A stretch of DNA of 64,000 nucleotides from Pseudomonadota bacterium (GCA_029779535.1 JAKPAG010000125.1:1-64000), one strand, 5' to 3'. Positions 1 through 9,261 are shown, counted from the stretch's first letter. Notes: generated by a model from the letters alone, not told the origin. Program-made: numbers and translations.

Positions 1-1
1 C

Positions 2-148
2 CGCCTCGTCGGGGCTGTGCTGATGGAGCAGAACGACGAGTGGCAGCTCCAGCACCGATACATGCAGATCGAAGGCATGGCCGAACTCAACCAACCCATG
101 ATCGAGGAGGAAAATCAGCCCCTACACATCACCGCCAAAGCCGCCTGA
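2..148 (+). CDS. IS256-family transposase, C-terminal fragment
   Basis: The frame starting at base 2 reads 48 residues to a TGA at 146 and is open at the left edge, so only the C-terminus is present. The string RLVGAVLMEQNDEW, followed by a QLQHRYMQIEG-type tail, matches the conserved C-terminal end of IS256-family (mutator-type) DDE transposases. The catalytic residues lie outside the window. The tail is followed within about 50 bases by a sequence that looks like the element's terminal inverted repeat. Whether the transposase is intact cannot be judged from here. The family call rests on pattern recognition of this short tail. Confidence 0.8.
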   Translation, partial: RLVGAVLMEQNDEWQLQHRYMQIEGMAELNQPMIEEENQPLHITAKAA

Positions 149-173
149 CGATGGCCCACGGCCACAGCCGAAA

Positions 174-198
174 TTACACCACCTTGACGGACGCGACC
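174..198 (+). repeat. Probable IS256-type terminal inverted repeat (right end)
   Basis: The sequence TTACACCACCTTGACGG and the bases after it lie 26 bp beyond the transposase stop. Read on the minus strand this begins GGTCGCGTCCGTCAAGG, the form of terminal repeat usual for IS256-family elements. The opposite end and the 8-9 bp target duplication are outside the window, so the exact boundary is inferred. Confidence 0.5.
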
Positions 199-316
199 AG
201 CCTTGGCGACACTTGGGCTTCGCGGTCATCGCACCAGATCGTTAACCACATTGCTTGAAGGCCCACACACCACAAACGCTTATCGCATACTCAAGACCAA
301 AGCTTTCGGGTGCACC

Positions 317-1903
317 ATGTTCGCTTCGATTCGGAAAAAACTCAACGAGTTGCGGTGTAACACCAGCGGCAACGCGACCATGCTCATGGCGCTGGGCCTG
401 CCTGCGCTGCTTGGCGGTACAGGCCTTGCGGTTGACACCGCGCAATGGTTCATGTGGAAGCGCGAGTTGCAGTTCGCAGTCGATCAGGCGGCGCTGGCTG
501 GCGCCTGGGCTCGAACGCAGTCGGGCACGAAAGCCAATTACAGCCAGCGTGCCAAGCAGGAATACGACGCCAATCTCTCCACCACGAAGCCGTTCGCCAG
601 CACCCCAACGATCAATCTCGCGAACTACTCGGGTGGCAGCAACAACAGCGTAACCGTCTCCGCCAGAGCGACCAAGCCACTGCCGTTTTCGTCGTTCCTG
701 ACGGGTAACGCGACAACGGTATCTGTCTATTCCCAGGCAGCCTATACCGAGGGCAAGACATTCACGAGTTGCCTGATCGCGGTGGATGAAGACGATTCGG
801 GTGCCATCACGATTGGCGGCGCCTCGGTCATGACTGCCGGTTGCGGCATCGCCGCCCTTTCCAATTCGCCATCGTCGATCATCGTCAATGGCAATCCGCA
901 GATCAACGCCGGATGGGTGCTGTCTCGCGGCGGGATCGATGACTGGTTCAATGCGCACACCCAGGACGAGATCCACGAATACATGGAAGGGCTGAAGGAT
1001 CCGTTTTCGAGTCTCTCACCGCCCAATCCCGTCGAAAGCCAGACGGCGCGAACCTATACCTGCGTCAAGGGTAACAAGACCACTCGCGCATGGGTCGGCA
1101 CCGAGGCAACCACGACCTACACCTATTGGAAGGGCGCGGATTACAACACCGCGACGCAGACCAACTACAACAAGCAGAAGAACCCGACAACCAAGACCGT
1201 CAGTTCAGTCTACACCATCGTCCAGAATGAGACTGTTGATGGCGTTACTACCACGACAACGATTGTCTGGACGGCAGTGAATGGCAGTTCGAACAACACG
1301 ATCTGGGAGAAGGCGACCACTGTCACCAAGACCACCCAGAGCGGGACGACAGTAACGGTCACGCCGGATCTGGCCACCACCCTGCCCGGCACCTACACCG
1401 ACATCAAGGTTGGCTGCGCGACCACCTTCGCGACCGGCGTTTACATCATCGACGGCGGCGGTCTTGAGATTGACGGTCAGTACGAGGTGAACGGATCGAG
1501 CGTCATGTTCGTCCTGAAGAACGGTGCCTACGTCAAGATCAACGGCGGATCGAAGGTAAACCTGACCGCGATCCAGGCGTCCGACCTGGTGGCGCGCGGG
1601 ATCAGCCAAGCCGATGCCAACAAGCTGGCCGGCATGCTGATCTTCGAAAGTCGCAATTCCGGCGGGACGAACAAGAACAGGATCAACGGAAATTCGAGCA
1701 CCGTGCTGAATGGCACGATCTACCTGCCGAAAAGCGGGGTCGAATTTTCGGGCACAGCGGCCGTTACCAGCCAATGCCTGATGATTGCGGCGGCAAACAT
1801 CACCCTGACCGGCACGGCCAACATGACCACTTTCTGCCCCACCGGAATGCAGGAAGATGATGTTGTCGCAACGGAAATCAGCAAGGTGAAGCTGGTCGTA
1901 TGA
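317..1903 (+). CDS. TadG-like Flp pilus-associated protein
   Basis: This 528-residue protein has the N-terminal signature of the Tad/TadG family: a charged start, GNATMLMALGLPALLG followed by a hydrophobic stretch (about residues 17-40), then AVDTAQWFMWKRELQFAVD and an Ala-rich segment. Such proteins are anchored in the inner membrane and associate with the Flp/Tad type IVb pilus machinery. The middle (about 230-380) is rich in Thr, Asn, Ser and Val. The C-terminal third has repeated GG-x-I-x-G-type short strands that suggest a beta-solenoid fold. No vWA MIDAS motif is visible, unlike the second TadG-like gene. The frame is open upstream to 203 through a TTG, but ATG 317 gives the normal N-terminus. 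The 3' end overlaps the next gene by 4 bases (ATGA). Confidence 0.75.
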   Translation: MFASIRKKLNELRCNTSGNATMLMALGLPALLGGTGLAVDTAQWFMWKRELQFAVDQAALAGAWARTQSGTKANYSQRAKQEYDANLSTTKPFASTPTINLANYSGGSNNSVTVSARATKPLPFSSFLTGNATTVSVYSQAAYTEGKTFTSCLIAVDEDDSGAITIGGASVMTAGCGIAALSNSPSSIIVNGNPQINAGWVLSRGGIDDWFNAHTQDEIHEYMEGLKDPFSSLSPPNPVESQTARTYTCVKGNKTTRAWVGTEATTTYTYWKGADYNTATQTNYNKQKNPTTKTVSSVYTIVQNETVDGVTTTTTIVWTAVNGSSNNTIWEKATTVTKTTQSGTTVTVTPDLATTLPGTYTDIKVGCATTFATGVYIIDGGGLEIDGQYEVNGSSVMFVLKNGAYVKINGGSKVNLTAIQASDLVARGISQADANKLAGMLIFESRNSGGTNKNRINGNSSTVLNGTIYLPKSGVEFSGTAAVTSQCLMIAAANITLTGTANMTTFCPTGMQEDDVVATEISKVKLVV

Positions 1904-2373
1904 TCGGGTTTGCATCCTTTGCCGCCCTGCGCTCGAATGAGGAGGGCGCGATGGCGATTGAAACCGCGATCGTCGCGCCGGTCCTTCTGCTTTTGAGCCT
2001 TGGCGGGTTCCAGGTCAGCAGCCTGGTTGCCCGGCAAACCGAATTGCAGTCAGCAATGGCTGAAGCTCAGGCCGTAGCCCTGGCGACCGACCCCGACACT
2101 TCGGCCAAGCTGACCACAATCCAGCAGATCGTGATGGCATCGACCAACCTTGAGGCGAGTGCTGTTACGGTCACGAATGCCTATCGCTGCAACAATACTG
2201 ACAGTTACGTAACATCAACTTCATACTACGCCGTTGGCGACAAGGTTTCCAGCTACGTCAAAATCAACGTCACCGACAGATATAATCCAATCTGGACGCA
2301 GTTCGGTATCGGCAAGGCGATCAGCATGGATCAGACCCGCTACATCCAGTTCAAGCAGGCCACCAAATCATGA
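1900..2373 (+). CDS. TadE-like minor pseudopilin
   Basis: This 157-residue protein begins with a short charged segment and EEGAMAIETAIVAPVLLLL, a hydrophobic helix preceded by the Glu-containing motif typical of TadE/TadF pseudopilins of the Flp/Tad system. Prepilin peptidase cleavage would fall before the hydrophobic stretch. The remainder is a predicted periplasmic domain of about 120 residues with no motif I recognise. The ATG overlaps the stop of the preceding TadG-like gene by 4 bases, and its own TGA overlaps the next TadE-like start by 4 bases, so the three are probably translationally coupled. Confidence 0.75.
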   Translation: MIGFASFAALRSNEEGAMAIETAIVAPVLLLLSLGGFQVSSLVARQTELQSAMAEAQAVALATDPDTSAKLTTIQQIVMASTNLEASAVTVTNAYRCNNTDSYVTSTSYYAVGDKVSSYVKINVTDRYNPIWTQFGIGKAISMDQTRYIQFKQATKS

Positions 2374-2801
2374 ACCGGATCAAACGACTTCTTGCTGACA
2401 CCCGCGGTGCGGCGGCAGTTGAATTTGCTTTGATTGGGCCGGTCATGATCGCCATGATGCTGGGCGTGCTGCAATTCGGCATTGGCATGCAAAACTACAA
2501 CTCTCTGCGCGCCGCGTCAGCAGAAGTTGCGCGCTATGCAGTGGTCAACTACCAGACCAACAACAAGCTGTCAGACAGCCAACTGCAGAATTACATGCGA
2601 TCGGTGGCTACGCGCGCGCCATACAGCCTGATTGAAACGCGGCTCACCGTGTCGATCCGCGATGCCACAACCCAACGGGTGACCGGGGCAAAGGAAAAGA
2701 CGATCTCCTTGACCTACACGATTCCGACCGTCCTTTCATTCATCGGCGTCCAGGATATTCCGCTGAGATACAGCCGCCCTGTGTTCCTGCTCAATTCCTA
2801 G
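2370..2801 (+). CDS. TadE family pilus assembly protein
   Basis: This 143-residue protein contains DTRGAAAVEFALIGPVMIAMM, the standard TadE N-terminal motif (G-x-x-x-VEFAL followed by a hydrophobic helix, residues about 11-35). A further FGIGMQNYNSLRAASAEVARYA segment, broken here only for description, is the usual continuation of the helix. It is the third member of the first Tad block and is coupled to the previous gene by ATGA. The family is a minor pseudopilin of the Flp/Tad apparatus in the inner membrane. The 121 bp after the stop (2802-2922) contain no terminator I can support. Confidence 0.82.
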   Translation: MNRIKRLLADTRGAAAVEFALIGPVMIAMMLGVLQFGIGMQNYNSLRAASAEVARYAVVNYQTNNKLSDSQLQNYMRSVATRAPYSLIETRLTVSIRDATTQRVTGAKEKTISLTYTIPTVLSFIGVQDIPLRYSRPVFLLNS

Positions 2802-2922
2802 AAAATTCGGTGCTTTGCTGCGTGCAATTGCGGTGAAGATGTTAACCAACCCGATTTATCAGAGACTTACGCATAGGCGCTAGATTGCCTTGCATGGGAA
2901 TCCATAGGGTTGGCTTGAACAG

Positions 2923-4869
2923 ATGGACCTGAGGCGCACGACAGGCGTGAAATCAACGGCTTCCGGCCTGCTGACGCGGCTGGCGCGCGATCGTTCGGGC
3001 AACACCCTGGCAATGATCGCGGCCGGCATCTTTCCCCTGCTGGCGATGGTTGGCGGCGGGGTCGACATGGGGCGCAGCTACCTCGCCCAGAGCCGCCTGC
3101 AGCAGGCCTGCGACAGCGCCGTGCTGGCGGCCCGCAAGAAGCTCGGCTCGACCGTGGTGGTCGATGGGCAGGTCCCCGGCGACGTGGTGACGGTCGGCAA
3201 CCGGTTCTTCTCGATGAACTTTACCGATGGTTCCTATGGCACCACCGACCGTTCGTTCGAAATGACGCTGGAGGAGGACTTCGCGATTACCGGCACGGCG
3301 CATGTTTCCGTACCAACCACGATCATGACCCTATTCGGGTTCGACGATGTCAACATTGATGTCGAATGCGGCGCAAAGCTCAACTTTTCGAACACGGACA
3401 TCATGTTCGTGCTCGATACCACCGGGTCGATGGCGCAAAAGGCCACCCCGACCGATCCCGACACCAAGATCCAGTCGCTGCGCAACGTGGTGAAGAACTT
3501 CCACGCCCAGATCGAAGGCAGCAAGACTCCGGGCACCCGCGTGCGCTATGGCTTCGTGCCCTATTCGACCAACGTCAACGTCGGCTACCTGCTCAAGTCG
3601 GACTGGGTGGTCAATCAGTGGAATTACCACGGACGCGTTTCCAAGTCGACCGGCAAACAGTACCCGGTCGACCAATACCAGACGACCTACACGTACATCA
3701 GCGGGTCCTGGACCTCGATCCCCAGCTACGAGACCACCGGGGCCTGCCCTGCCTATGCGGTGACCTGGACCTCGCTCGCTTCGGGCACGAACGCAGATGG
3801 CAGCACCTATGGCACCACCGAGGTCAATGGCGATGATCCCTGGTGCAACATCAGTTCGGACGGATCGTCCAAGACGGTGTCGGGCAACCGGTTCAACAAA
3901 TACACCTATTCCTGGGTGACCAAGAAAACCGGGACGGTGATGTACGATGAGTACAAGTGGCAGTACAAACCGGTCACCATCAACCTGGCCTTCCTGAAAG
4001 GCGCAACCGGCGGCGACGTGCTGAAGCCGGGCTCGATCGACGTCCCGATGTATGGCTACCCCTCCCCCAGTCCGGCCAACCTGACCGCCTGGTTCAAAGG
4101 TTGCATGGAAGAACGCGGCACCTACGAAATCGACGACTACGACAACGTCGACCTGACCAAGGCGCTCGACCTCGACATCGACCTGGTCCCGACCAAGGGC
4201 AATCCCAAGACCCAGTGGCGGCCGATGCTGCACGAGATTTCGTTCGAACCTGAAATCTGGTGGAACGGCACCGGCACGTTCAAGGCGTCCGGCGCGCTCA
4301 GCAGCAACGACTACCTGATGGCCGGCTGGGCCGGACTGTCGGCCTGCCCGTCGCCCGCGCGCAAGCTGGGCGAAATGGATAAATCGGCCGTTGCCGCCTA
4401 TGTCGACAGCCTGGTCGCCGAGGGCAGCACCTATCACGACATCGGCATGATCTGGGGCGGCCGCCTGCTCTCGCCGACCGGAATCTTCTCGGGCGAGAAT
4501 GCGGATTCCGGCGGCAAGACGACCAGTCGGCACCTGATCTTCCTGACTGACGGTGAAACCGCGCCGCTTGACCTGTCCTATGGCACTTACGGGATCGAAC
4601 CGCTCGACAGCCGCCGGTGGGATCCCAGCAATCCCAAGCTGGGCCTGACCTTGACCGATGTGGTGGAACGGCGCTTCGGCATCGCCTGCAACGAGGTGAA
4701 AAAGCGCAACATTACCGTCTGGGTGATCGGCTTCGGGGTTTCGCTCAACCCGGTGATGACCGAATGCGCCGGCCCTGGGCACTATTTCGAGGCGGCAGAC
4801 TCGGCCGAGCTGAGCGACGTCTTCAACCGGATCGCCGCGCAGCTGGGCGACTTGCGGATCTCGAAATGA
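2923..4869 (+). CDS. TadG-like protein with von Willebrand factor A domain
   Basis: This 648-residue protein has the Tad N-terminus (DRSGNTLAMIAAGIFPLLAM, hydrophobic about residues 28-50, then GGGVDMGRSYLAQSRLQQA) and a vWA-type domain. The metal-ion-dependent adhesion motif is FVLDTTGSM, with the first Asp at residue 165. Later elements such as HLIFLTDGETAP and ITVWVIGFGVS fit the alternating strands of a vWA fold. The domain is interrupted by a long insertion rich in Tyr, Thr, Ser and Trp (about 210-450). The role is probably a surface- or periplasm-exposed Tad pilus-associated adhesin or assembly factor. It heads the second Tad block, with an ATGA overlap into the next gene. Confidence 0.82.
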   Translation: MDLRRTTGVKSTASGLLTRLARDRSGNTLAMIAAGIFPLLAMVGGGVDMGRSYLAQSRLQQACDSAVLAARKKLGSTVVVDGQVPGDVVTVGNRFFSMNFTDGSYGTTDRSFEMTLEEDFAITGTAHVSVPTTIMTLFGFDDVNIDVECGAKLNFSNTDIMFVLDTTGSMAQKATPTDPDTKIQSLRNVVKNFHAQIEGSKTPGTRVRYGFVPYSTNVNVGYLLKSDWVVNQWNYHGRVSKSTGKQYPVDQYQTTYTYISGSWTSIPSYETTGACPAYAVTWTSLASGTNADGSTYGTTEVNGDDPWCNISSDGSSKTVSGNRFNKYTYSWVTKKTGTVMYDEYKWQYKPVTINLAFLKGATGGDVLKPGSIDVPMYGYPSPSPANLTAWFKGCMEERGTYEIDDYDNVDLTKALDLDIDLVPTKGNPKTQWRPMLHEISFEPEIWWNGTGTFKASGALSSNDYLMAGWAGLSACPSPARKLGEMDKSAVAAYVDSLVAEGSTYHDIGMIWGGRLLSPTGIFSGENADSGGKTTSRHLIFLTDGETAPLDLSYGTYGIEPLDSRRWDPSNPKLGLTLTDVVERRFGIACNEVKKRNITVWVIGFGVSLNPVMTECAGPGHYFEAADSAELSDVFNRIAAQLGDLRISK

Positions 4870-5468
4870 TTGCCCCCGCACCACGTCACCTGGGGCGCGA
4901 TGCCGAGGGCGCGACGATCCTCGAGTTCGCGCTGATCACGCCCCCGTTGCTGGTGATGCTGATGGGGCTGTTTGACCTCGCGTACAACCAGTACACCAGC
5001 GAAATGCTCAACGGCGCGATCCAGAAGGCGGCGCGCGATTCCACGATCGAAGCTGCATCCGCCTCGCAGGCCAGCATCGACGCACGGGTAACCAAGGCGG
5101 TCCAGGCGGTTGCTCCGAACGCCACGATGCAGTTCGACCGCAAGGCCTACAGCGACTTCACCCGCGTTAATCGCAGCGAAGACTATGACGATGTCGACGG
5201 CAATGGCGTCTGCGACAAGGGCGAACCGTTCGAGGACGTGAATGGCAACGGCCTGTGGGATACGGATACCGGCACGGCCGGGTTCGGCGGCGCGCGCGAT
5301 GCCGTGCTCTATACGGTGACCGTCAATTACCGGCGGGCCTTTCCGATCTATGCCCTGATGCCCGGCCAGTCCGAAACCATGACTTTGCGGGCCACCACGG
5401 TCCTGCGCAACCAGCCCTACGGGGCCGCACGCGGGACCAATCCCCCGGTAACGGGAAACTGCGCATGA
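4866..5468 (+). CDS. TadE-like pseudopilin with Ca-binding-type loops
   Basis: This 200-residue protein has the TadE motif EGATILEFALITPPLLVML (about residues 15-35), then YNQYTSEMLNGAIQKAARD. Around residues 105-135 it carries two Asp/Asn/Gly-rich loops, DDVDGNGVCDKGE and EDVNGNGLWDTD, which have the D-x-D-x-N/D-G spacing of calcium-binding EF-hand or dockerin-like loops. This is unusual in a short pseudopilin and suggests calcium-dependent folding or contact. The start at 4866 was chosen because it gives the TadE N-terminus and overlaps the preceding stop by 4 bases. The frame is open further upstream but only as a shadow of the vWA gene. Confidence 0.8.
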   Translation: MIAPAPRHLGRDAEGATILEFALITPPLLVMLMGLFDLAYNQYTSEMLNGAIQKAARDSTIEAASASQASIDARVTKAVQAVAPNATMQFDRKAYSDFTRVNRSEDYDDVDGNGVCDKGEPFEDVNGNGLWDTDTGTAGFGGARDAVLYTVTVNYRRAFPIYALMPGQSETMTLRATTVLRNQPYGAARGTNPPVTGNCA

Positions 5469-6157
5469 ACCTGACCGCCCTGCTTCGCCGCCTCCGCCGC
5501 GCCAGGTCTGGCGTAGCCATGACCGAATTCGCGCTGGGCGCGCCAATCCTGCTGACTGCCGGGCTATGGGGCGCGGAAATGGCGAACTATGCCCTGATCA
5601 ACATGAAGGTCAGCCAGCTTGCCGAACACATCGCGGACAACGGCTCGCGGATTGGCGATGCCGGCACACTACAGAACCGCAAGATCTACGAATCCGACAT
5701 CAACGACATCATGTACGGCGCGCAGATGCAGGCCGGCGGGGGAATGGACCTGTTCGAGAACGGACGGGTGTTCGTTTCCAGCGTTGAAGTAGATGCGGAC
5801 GGCAATCAGTATATCCACTGGCAGCGCTGCCGCGGGGCCAAGAACGTCCCGTCAGGCTATGGCGTGGCCGGCAGCAAGCTGGGCACGGTCGGCATCGGTC
5901 CGGCCGGGCAGGAAGTGTCCGCCCAGCCCGACGATGCGGTGATCTTCGTCGAGATCAACTACACCTATCAGCCGCTGGTCTCGGAAAAATTCCTGGGTGA
6001 CCGGACCATCCAGGCCATCGCCTCGTTCACCGTCCGCGATGACCGTGACCTGACGCAGATCTACCAGCGCGACAGCGGCGATCCCGACGACATCCAGACC
6101 TGCTCGGAATTCCGCGGCAAGATGGGTATCGCGACCGACGGCAGCTTCACGTCATAA
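5465..6157 (+). CDS. TadE/TadF-like pilus assembly protein
   Basis: This 230-residue protein starts with a basic segment (LLRRLRRARSG) and then VAMTEFALGAPILLTAGLWG, the TadE-type Glu-containing helix. It continues through a helical KVSQLAEHIADNGSRIG segment into a periplasmic domain of about 150 residues with three Cys. It is the last gene of the second Tad block. Its ATG overlaps the previous TGA by 4 bases (ATGA). Alternative upstream starts are ignored because they would lie inside the preceding CDS. The Tad ATPase, secretin and prepilin peptidase are not in this window. Confidence 0.75.
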   Translation: MNLTALLRRLRRARSGVAMTEFALGAPILLTAGLWGAEMANYALINMKVSQLAEHIADNGSRIGDAGTLQNRKIYESDINDIMYGAQMQAGGGMDLFENGRVFVSSVEVDADGNQYIHWQRCRGAKNVPSGYGVAGSKLGTVGIGPAGQEVSAQPDDAVIFVEINYTYQPLVSEKFLGDRTIQAIASFTVRDDRDLTQIYQRDSGDPDDIQTCSEFRGKMGIATDGSFTS

Positions 6158-6168
6158 GCCCGCCGCGA

Positions 6169-6191
6169 GGCCGCCGCTGCCAGCGGAGGCC
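6169..6191. terminator. Hairpin between convergent Tad block and pdhB
   Basis: Arms of 10 bases (GGCCGCCGCT and AGCGGAGGCC, one mismatch) with a 3-base loop lie between the convergent stops at 6157 and 6206. There is no clear U-run on either side, so it is only a candidate bidirectional terminator. Confidence 0.45.
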
Positions 6192-6205
6192 CCCGGCCGG
6201 CCGGT

Positions 6206-7555
6206 TCAGTGATAACAGACCTTGCGCACCGCAGCAGCGATCCGGCCGGCGTCGATCAGCGCGGCCTTTTCCAGGTTCGCGGCATAGGGCAGCGGCACGT
6301 CTTCGTCGCAGACGCGCAGCACCGGCGCGTCGAGGTGATCGAAGCCATCCTCCATGCAGATCGCCATGATTTCGGACGCGATCGAGCACTGCGGCCACCC
6401 TTCCTCGGCCACGACCAGGCGATTGGTCTTGGCCAGCGAGGTCAGCACCGCCTCGCGGTCAAGCGGGCGCAGCGTGCGCAGGTCGAGCACTTCGGCATCG
6501 ATCCCCTCGCCCGCCAGGACTTCCGCCGCTTCGAGCGCCAGGCCAACGCCGATCGAATAGGACACGATCGTCACGTCGCGCCCCTCGCGCATGATTCGCG
6601 CCTTGCCGATTGGCAGGACATGATCGTCCAGTTCCGGCAATTCGAAGCTGCGGCCATAGATCAGCTCGTTTTCGAGGAAGACCACCGGGTCCTCGCTGCG
6701 GATCGCGGCCTTCAGCAGGCCCTTGGCATCCGAAGCGTCATAGGGCGCGATCACCACCAGACCGGGGACGTTGGCGTACCACGGGCCATAGTTCTGGCTA
6801 TGCTGCGCGCCGACGCGGCTGGCCGCGCCGTTGGGGCCACGGAACACCACCGGGCAGCGCATCTGACCGCCCGACATGTAATTGGTCTTGGCGGCGGAAT
6901 TGATGATGTGGTCAATCGCCTGCATGGCAAAGTTAAAGGTCATGAATTCCACGACCGGACGCAGCCCGCCCATCGCCGCACCGGTGCCGATCCCGGCAAA
7001 ACCGTATTCGGTGATCGGGGTGTCGATAACGCGCTTCGGCCCGAACTCGTCGAGCAGGCCCTGGGTGACCTTGTAGGCGCCCTGGTACTGGGCCACTTCC
7101 TCGCCCATCACGAACACGCGCGGATCGCGGCGCATTTCCTCGGCCATCGCATCGCGTAGCGCTTCGCGCACGGTCGAGGTCTTCATGTTGGTGCCGGCGG
7201 GCACTTCGGGATCTGCCTTGCGCGGGCTTGCCGCCGGACGCTCGGCCGCAACAGATGGCGCTGCCTCGGCAACCGGAGCTGGCGCAGCGGCCGGAGCCGG
7301 AGCCGCCGCTTCACCCTCACCGCCGATTGTCGCGATGACAGTGCCGACCTTGACCCCCTCGGTTCCTTCCGGAACGAGGATCGCGCCGATCACGCCTTCA
7401 TCGACGGCTTCGAATTCCATCGTCGCCTTGTCGGTCTCGATCTCGGCGAGGATGTCGCCGCTCTTTACCTCGTCGCCGACCTTGACCAGCCACTTGGCAA
7501 GCGTGCCCTCTTCCATGGTCGGCGAGAGCGCGGGCATCTTGAGTTCGATTCCCAT
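6206..7555 (-). CDS. pdhB: Pyruvate dehydrogenase E1 subunit beta with lipoyl domain
   Basis: This 449-residue protein has a biotinyl/lipoyl domain at residues 1-80, with the lipoyl lysine K43 in [10 protein letters not shown]. An Ala/Pro-rich linker (about 85-125) joins it to a transketolase-like E1-beta domain ([47 protein letters not shown]). A lipoyl domain fused to E1-beta rather than only to E2 is characteristic of alphaproteobacterial pyruvate dehydrogenase. With pdhA it forms the ThDP-dependent E1 that decarboxylates pyruvate and acetylates the lipoyl arm. The ATG at 7555 shares one base with the pdhA TGA (TGATG), so translation is coupled. The E2 (pdhC) and E3 genes are not in the window. 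Confidence 0.95.
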   Translation of the reverse strand: MGIELKMPALSPTMEEGTLAKWLVKVGDEVKSGDILAEIETDKATMEFEAVDEGVIGAILVPEGTEGVKVGTVIATIGGEGEAAAPAPAAAPAPVAEAAPSVAAERPAASPRKADPEVPAGTNMKTSTVREALRDAMAEEMRRDPRVFVMGEEVAQYQGAYKVTQGLLDEFGPKRVIDTPITEYGFAGIGTGAAMGGLRPVVEFMTFNFAMQAIDHIINSAAKTNYMSGGQMRCPVVFRGPNGAASRVGAQHSQNYGPWYANVPGLVVIAPYDASDAKGLLKAAIRSEDPVVFLENELIYGRSFELPELDDHVLPIGKARIMREGRDVTIVSYSIGVGLALEAAEVLAGEGIDAEVLDLRTLRPLDREAVLTSLAKTNRLVVAEEGWPQCSIASEIMAICMEDGFDHLDAPVLRVCDEDVPLPYAANLEKAALIDAGRIAAAVRKVCYH

Positions 7556-8637
7556 CAGTAGCTCTCCACCAGGACGTCGGTGTAGAGATCGTGCATTTCC
7601 GGCTCCGGTGAATTTTCGGCAAAATCGGCGCTTTCGGCGACCTGCGCGCGGATGCGCTTGTCGATCTCCTTGAGCTTGTCCTCGGCCACGCCGCGCGCGG
7701 CCAGTTCGGCCTTGGCGGCGTCGATCGGGTCGTGCTTCTCGCGCATTTCCTGCACTTCCTCGCGGGTGCGATACTTGGCCGGGTCGGACATCGAATGGCC
7801 GCGATAGCGATAGGTCTGCAGTTCCATCAGCACCGGGCCATTGCCAGCGCGGACATAGTCCAGCGCGACATTGGCGGCCGCGCGCACTTCCAGCACGTCC
7901 ATGCCGTTGACGCTCATCCCCGGAATGCGGAACGCGGTGCCGCGGCGATAGAAATGGGTTTCGGCACTGCCGCGGGTCACTGCGGTGCCCATCGCATAGC
8001 CGTTGTTTTCCACCACGAAGACCACCGGCAGCTGCCACAGCGCGGCCATGTTGAAGGCTTCGTAGACCTGGCCCTGGTTGGCCGCGCCATCGCCGAAATA
8101 GGCCATGCAGACGCCGCCGTCCTCGTTGTACTTGTGGGCAAAGGCCAGCCCGGCTCCCAGCGGCACCTGCGCGCCGACGATGCCGTGGCCGCCGTAGAAT
8201 TTATGCTCGGTGCTGAACATGTGCATCGAACCGCCCTTGCCGCGCGAAATGCCTGCGTCGCGTCCGGTCAGTTCGGCCATGATCACCTTGGGATCGATCC
8301 CATAGGCCAGCATGTGGCCATGATCGCGGTAGCCGGTGATGACGCTGTCCTTGCCCGGTGCCAGCGCCGATTGCAGGCCCACCGCAACGGCTTCCTGGCC
8401 GATGTACAGGTGGCAGAAGCCCCCGATCAGCCCCAGTCCGTACAGCTGCCCCGCCTTTTCCTCGAAGCGGCGGATCAGCACCATCTGTTCATAGAAGTGG
8501 AGCAGTTCCTCATCGCTCGCAGCATAGCGCCTGTCGGCCTCGAAGGCGTCTTGCAGACTGCGAAGCGCGAAGTTTTCGTCGCCGGCGGCGGCCTTGGCAG
8601 GCGCCTTGCGGCTCGAAGCGGACTTGGCCAATTGCAT
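7555..8637 (-). CDS. pdhA: Pyruvate dehydrogenase E1 subunit alpha
   Basis: This 360-residue protein has the E1-alpha signatures [22 protein letters not shown] and the thiamine diphosphate motif GDGAANQG (residues 182-189) ending in the ENNGYAMGT region. The regulatory-loop-type sequence [11 protein letters not shown] is also present. The first 30 residues are an Ala/Lys-rich extension. It makes the heterotetrameric E1 of the pyruvate dehydrogenase complex with PdhB, which is encoded directly downstream with a one-base overlap. About 106 bp separate its start from the upstream ftsB stop and would hold the promoter. Confidence 0.96.
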   Translation of the reverse strand: MQLAKSASSRKAPAKAAAGDENFALRSLQDAFEADRRYAASDEELLHFYEQMVLIRRFEEKAGQLYGLGLIGGFCHLYIGQEAVAVGLQSALAPGKDSVITGYRDHGHMLAYGIDPKVIMAELTGRDAGISRGKGGSMHMFSTEHKFYGGHGIVGAQVPLGAGLAFAHKYNEDGGVCMAYFGDGAANQGQVYEAFNMAALWQLPVVFVVENNGYAMGTAVTRGSAETHFYRRGTAFRIPGMSVNGMDVLEVRAAANVALDYVRAGNGPVLMELQTYRYRGHSMSDPAKYRTREEVQEMREKHDPIDAAKAELAARGVAEDKLKEIDKRIRAQVAESADFAENSPEPEMHDLYTDVLVESY

Positions 8638-8743
8638 CTCCCTGGGGACTGGATTGCTCTTTGCGGCCTATACGGCCAAGGCGCCGTAAGGGAAACAGTC
8701 CCATACGTATTTTGTGATCGAATTGGCGAACAATTGTTGCCGC

Positions 8744-9058
8744 TCAATTGCCGAGCAGCATCACCATCTCGTCAGGGTGGACCACGTTCAGATCCTTGCG
8801 CAGCAATTCGCCGGCAATATCGGGATCGACCCCGCGCGGATCGAGCAGCGCGACGCGGTTCTTCAGGTCGTCACGTTCAAGCGCGAGCTGCTGAAGTTCC
8901 TTCTGGCGCTGTTCGAGCAGGCGATTGTTTTCACTCCACGCCAACAGGCCGCTCGGCCCGAACACGGCCATGCCCGCCATCAGCAACAAGGCCGACAGGG
9001 CAAACGCCTGGGTGATGCGTTCACGCTGGATTCGTGGTTCTGGTTTGCCGCCCCGCAT
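8744..9058 (-). CDS. ftsB: Septum formation initiator FtsB/DivIC family
   Basis: This 104-residue protein has one N-terminal transmembrane helix (about residues 17-38, FALSALLLMAGMAVFG) and a short coiled coil (ENNRLLEQRQKELQQLALE). The C-terminal segment ends in DPDIAGELLRKDLNVVHPDE, the pattern of FtsB/DivIC proteins that bridge FtsL and FtsQ in the divisome. It lies immediately upstream of pdhA in the same direction, an order I recall for alphaproteobacteria. The start at 9058 precedes a basic segment and the membrane helix. Sequence identity within this family is low, so the call rests on size, topology and context. Confidence 0.8.
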   Translation of the reverse strand: MRGGKPEPRIQRERITQAFALSALLLMAGMAVFGPSGLLAWSENNRLLEQRQKELQQLALERDDLKNRVALLDPRGVDPDIAGELLRKDLNVVHPDEMVMLLGN

Positions 9059-9184
9059 GTCACCTTAGAATCACAAGTGAATCCGCCAGGCAAGCACTAT
9101 TTGGTAACCACGTTGCAGATTTGTGGCGGCGGGTTCACGCATGGCGCTGGCCGGGGCGCCAAAGCAATTGAATTGTCGGCAAAA

Positions 9185-9261
9185 TGGTGCGCCCGACGGG
9201 ATTCGAACCCATGGCCCCCAGATTAGGAATCTGGTGCTCTATCCTGCTGAGCTACGGGCGC
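9185..9261 (-). tRNA. tRNA-Arg (anticodon CCT)
   Basis: Read on the minus strand the gene starts GCGCCCGTAGCTCAG. It has a 7-bp acceptor stem (GCGCCCG with CGGGCGC), a D arm GCTC/GAGC, an anticodon stem CCAGA/TCTGG around the loop TTCCTAA (anticodon CCT, reading AGG codons), and a T arm ATGGG-TTCGAAT-CCCGT. Discriminator A and an encoded CCA end at 9185. All four stems pair, so the gene should be functional. Confidence 0.96.

Noticed and set aside
40..258. Open frame of 72 codons at the left edge
   Set aside because: It is in a different frame from the transposase tail and runs across the terminal repeat; composition is that of a shadow.
3331..4884. Long minus-strand open frame (517 codons) opposite the vWA TadG gene
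   Set aside because: It is an antisense shadow in GC-rich DNA; the plus-strand frame has clear family motifs and coupled neighbours.
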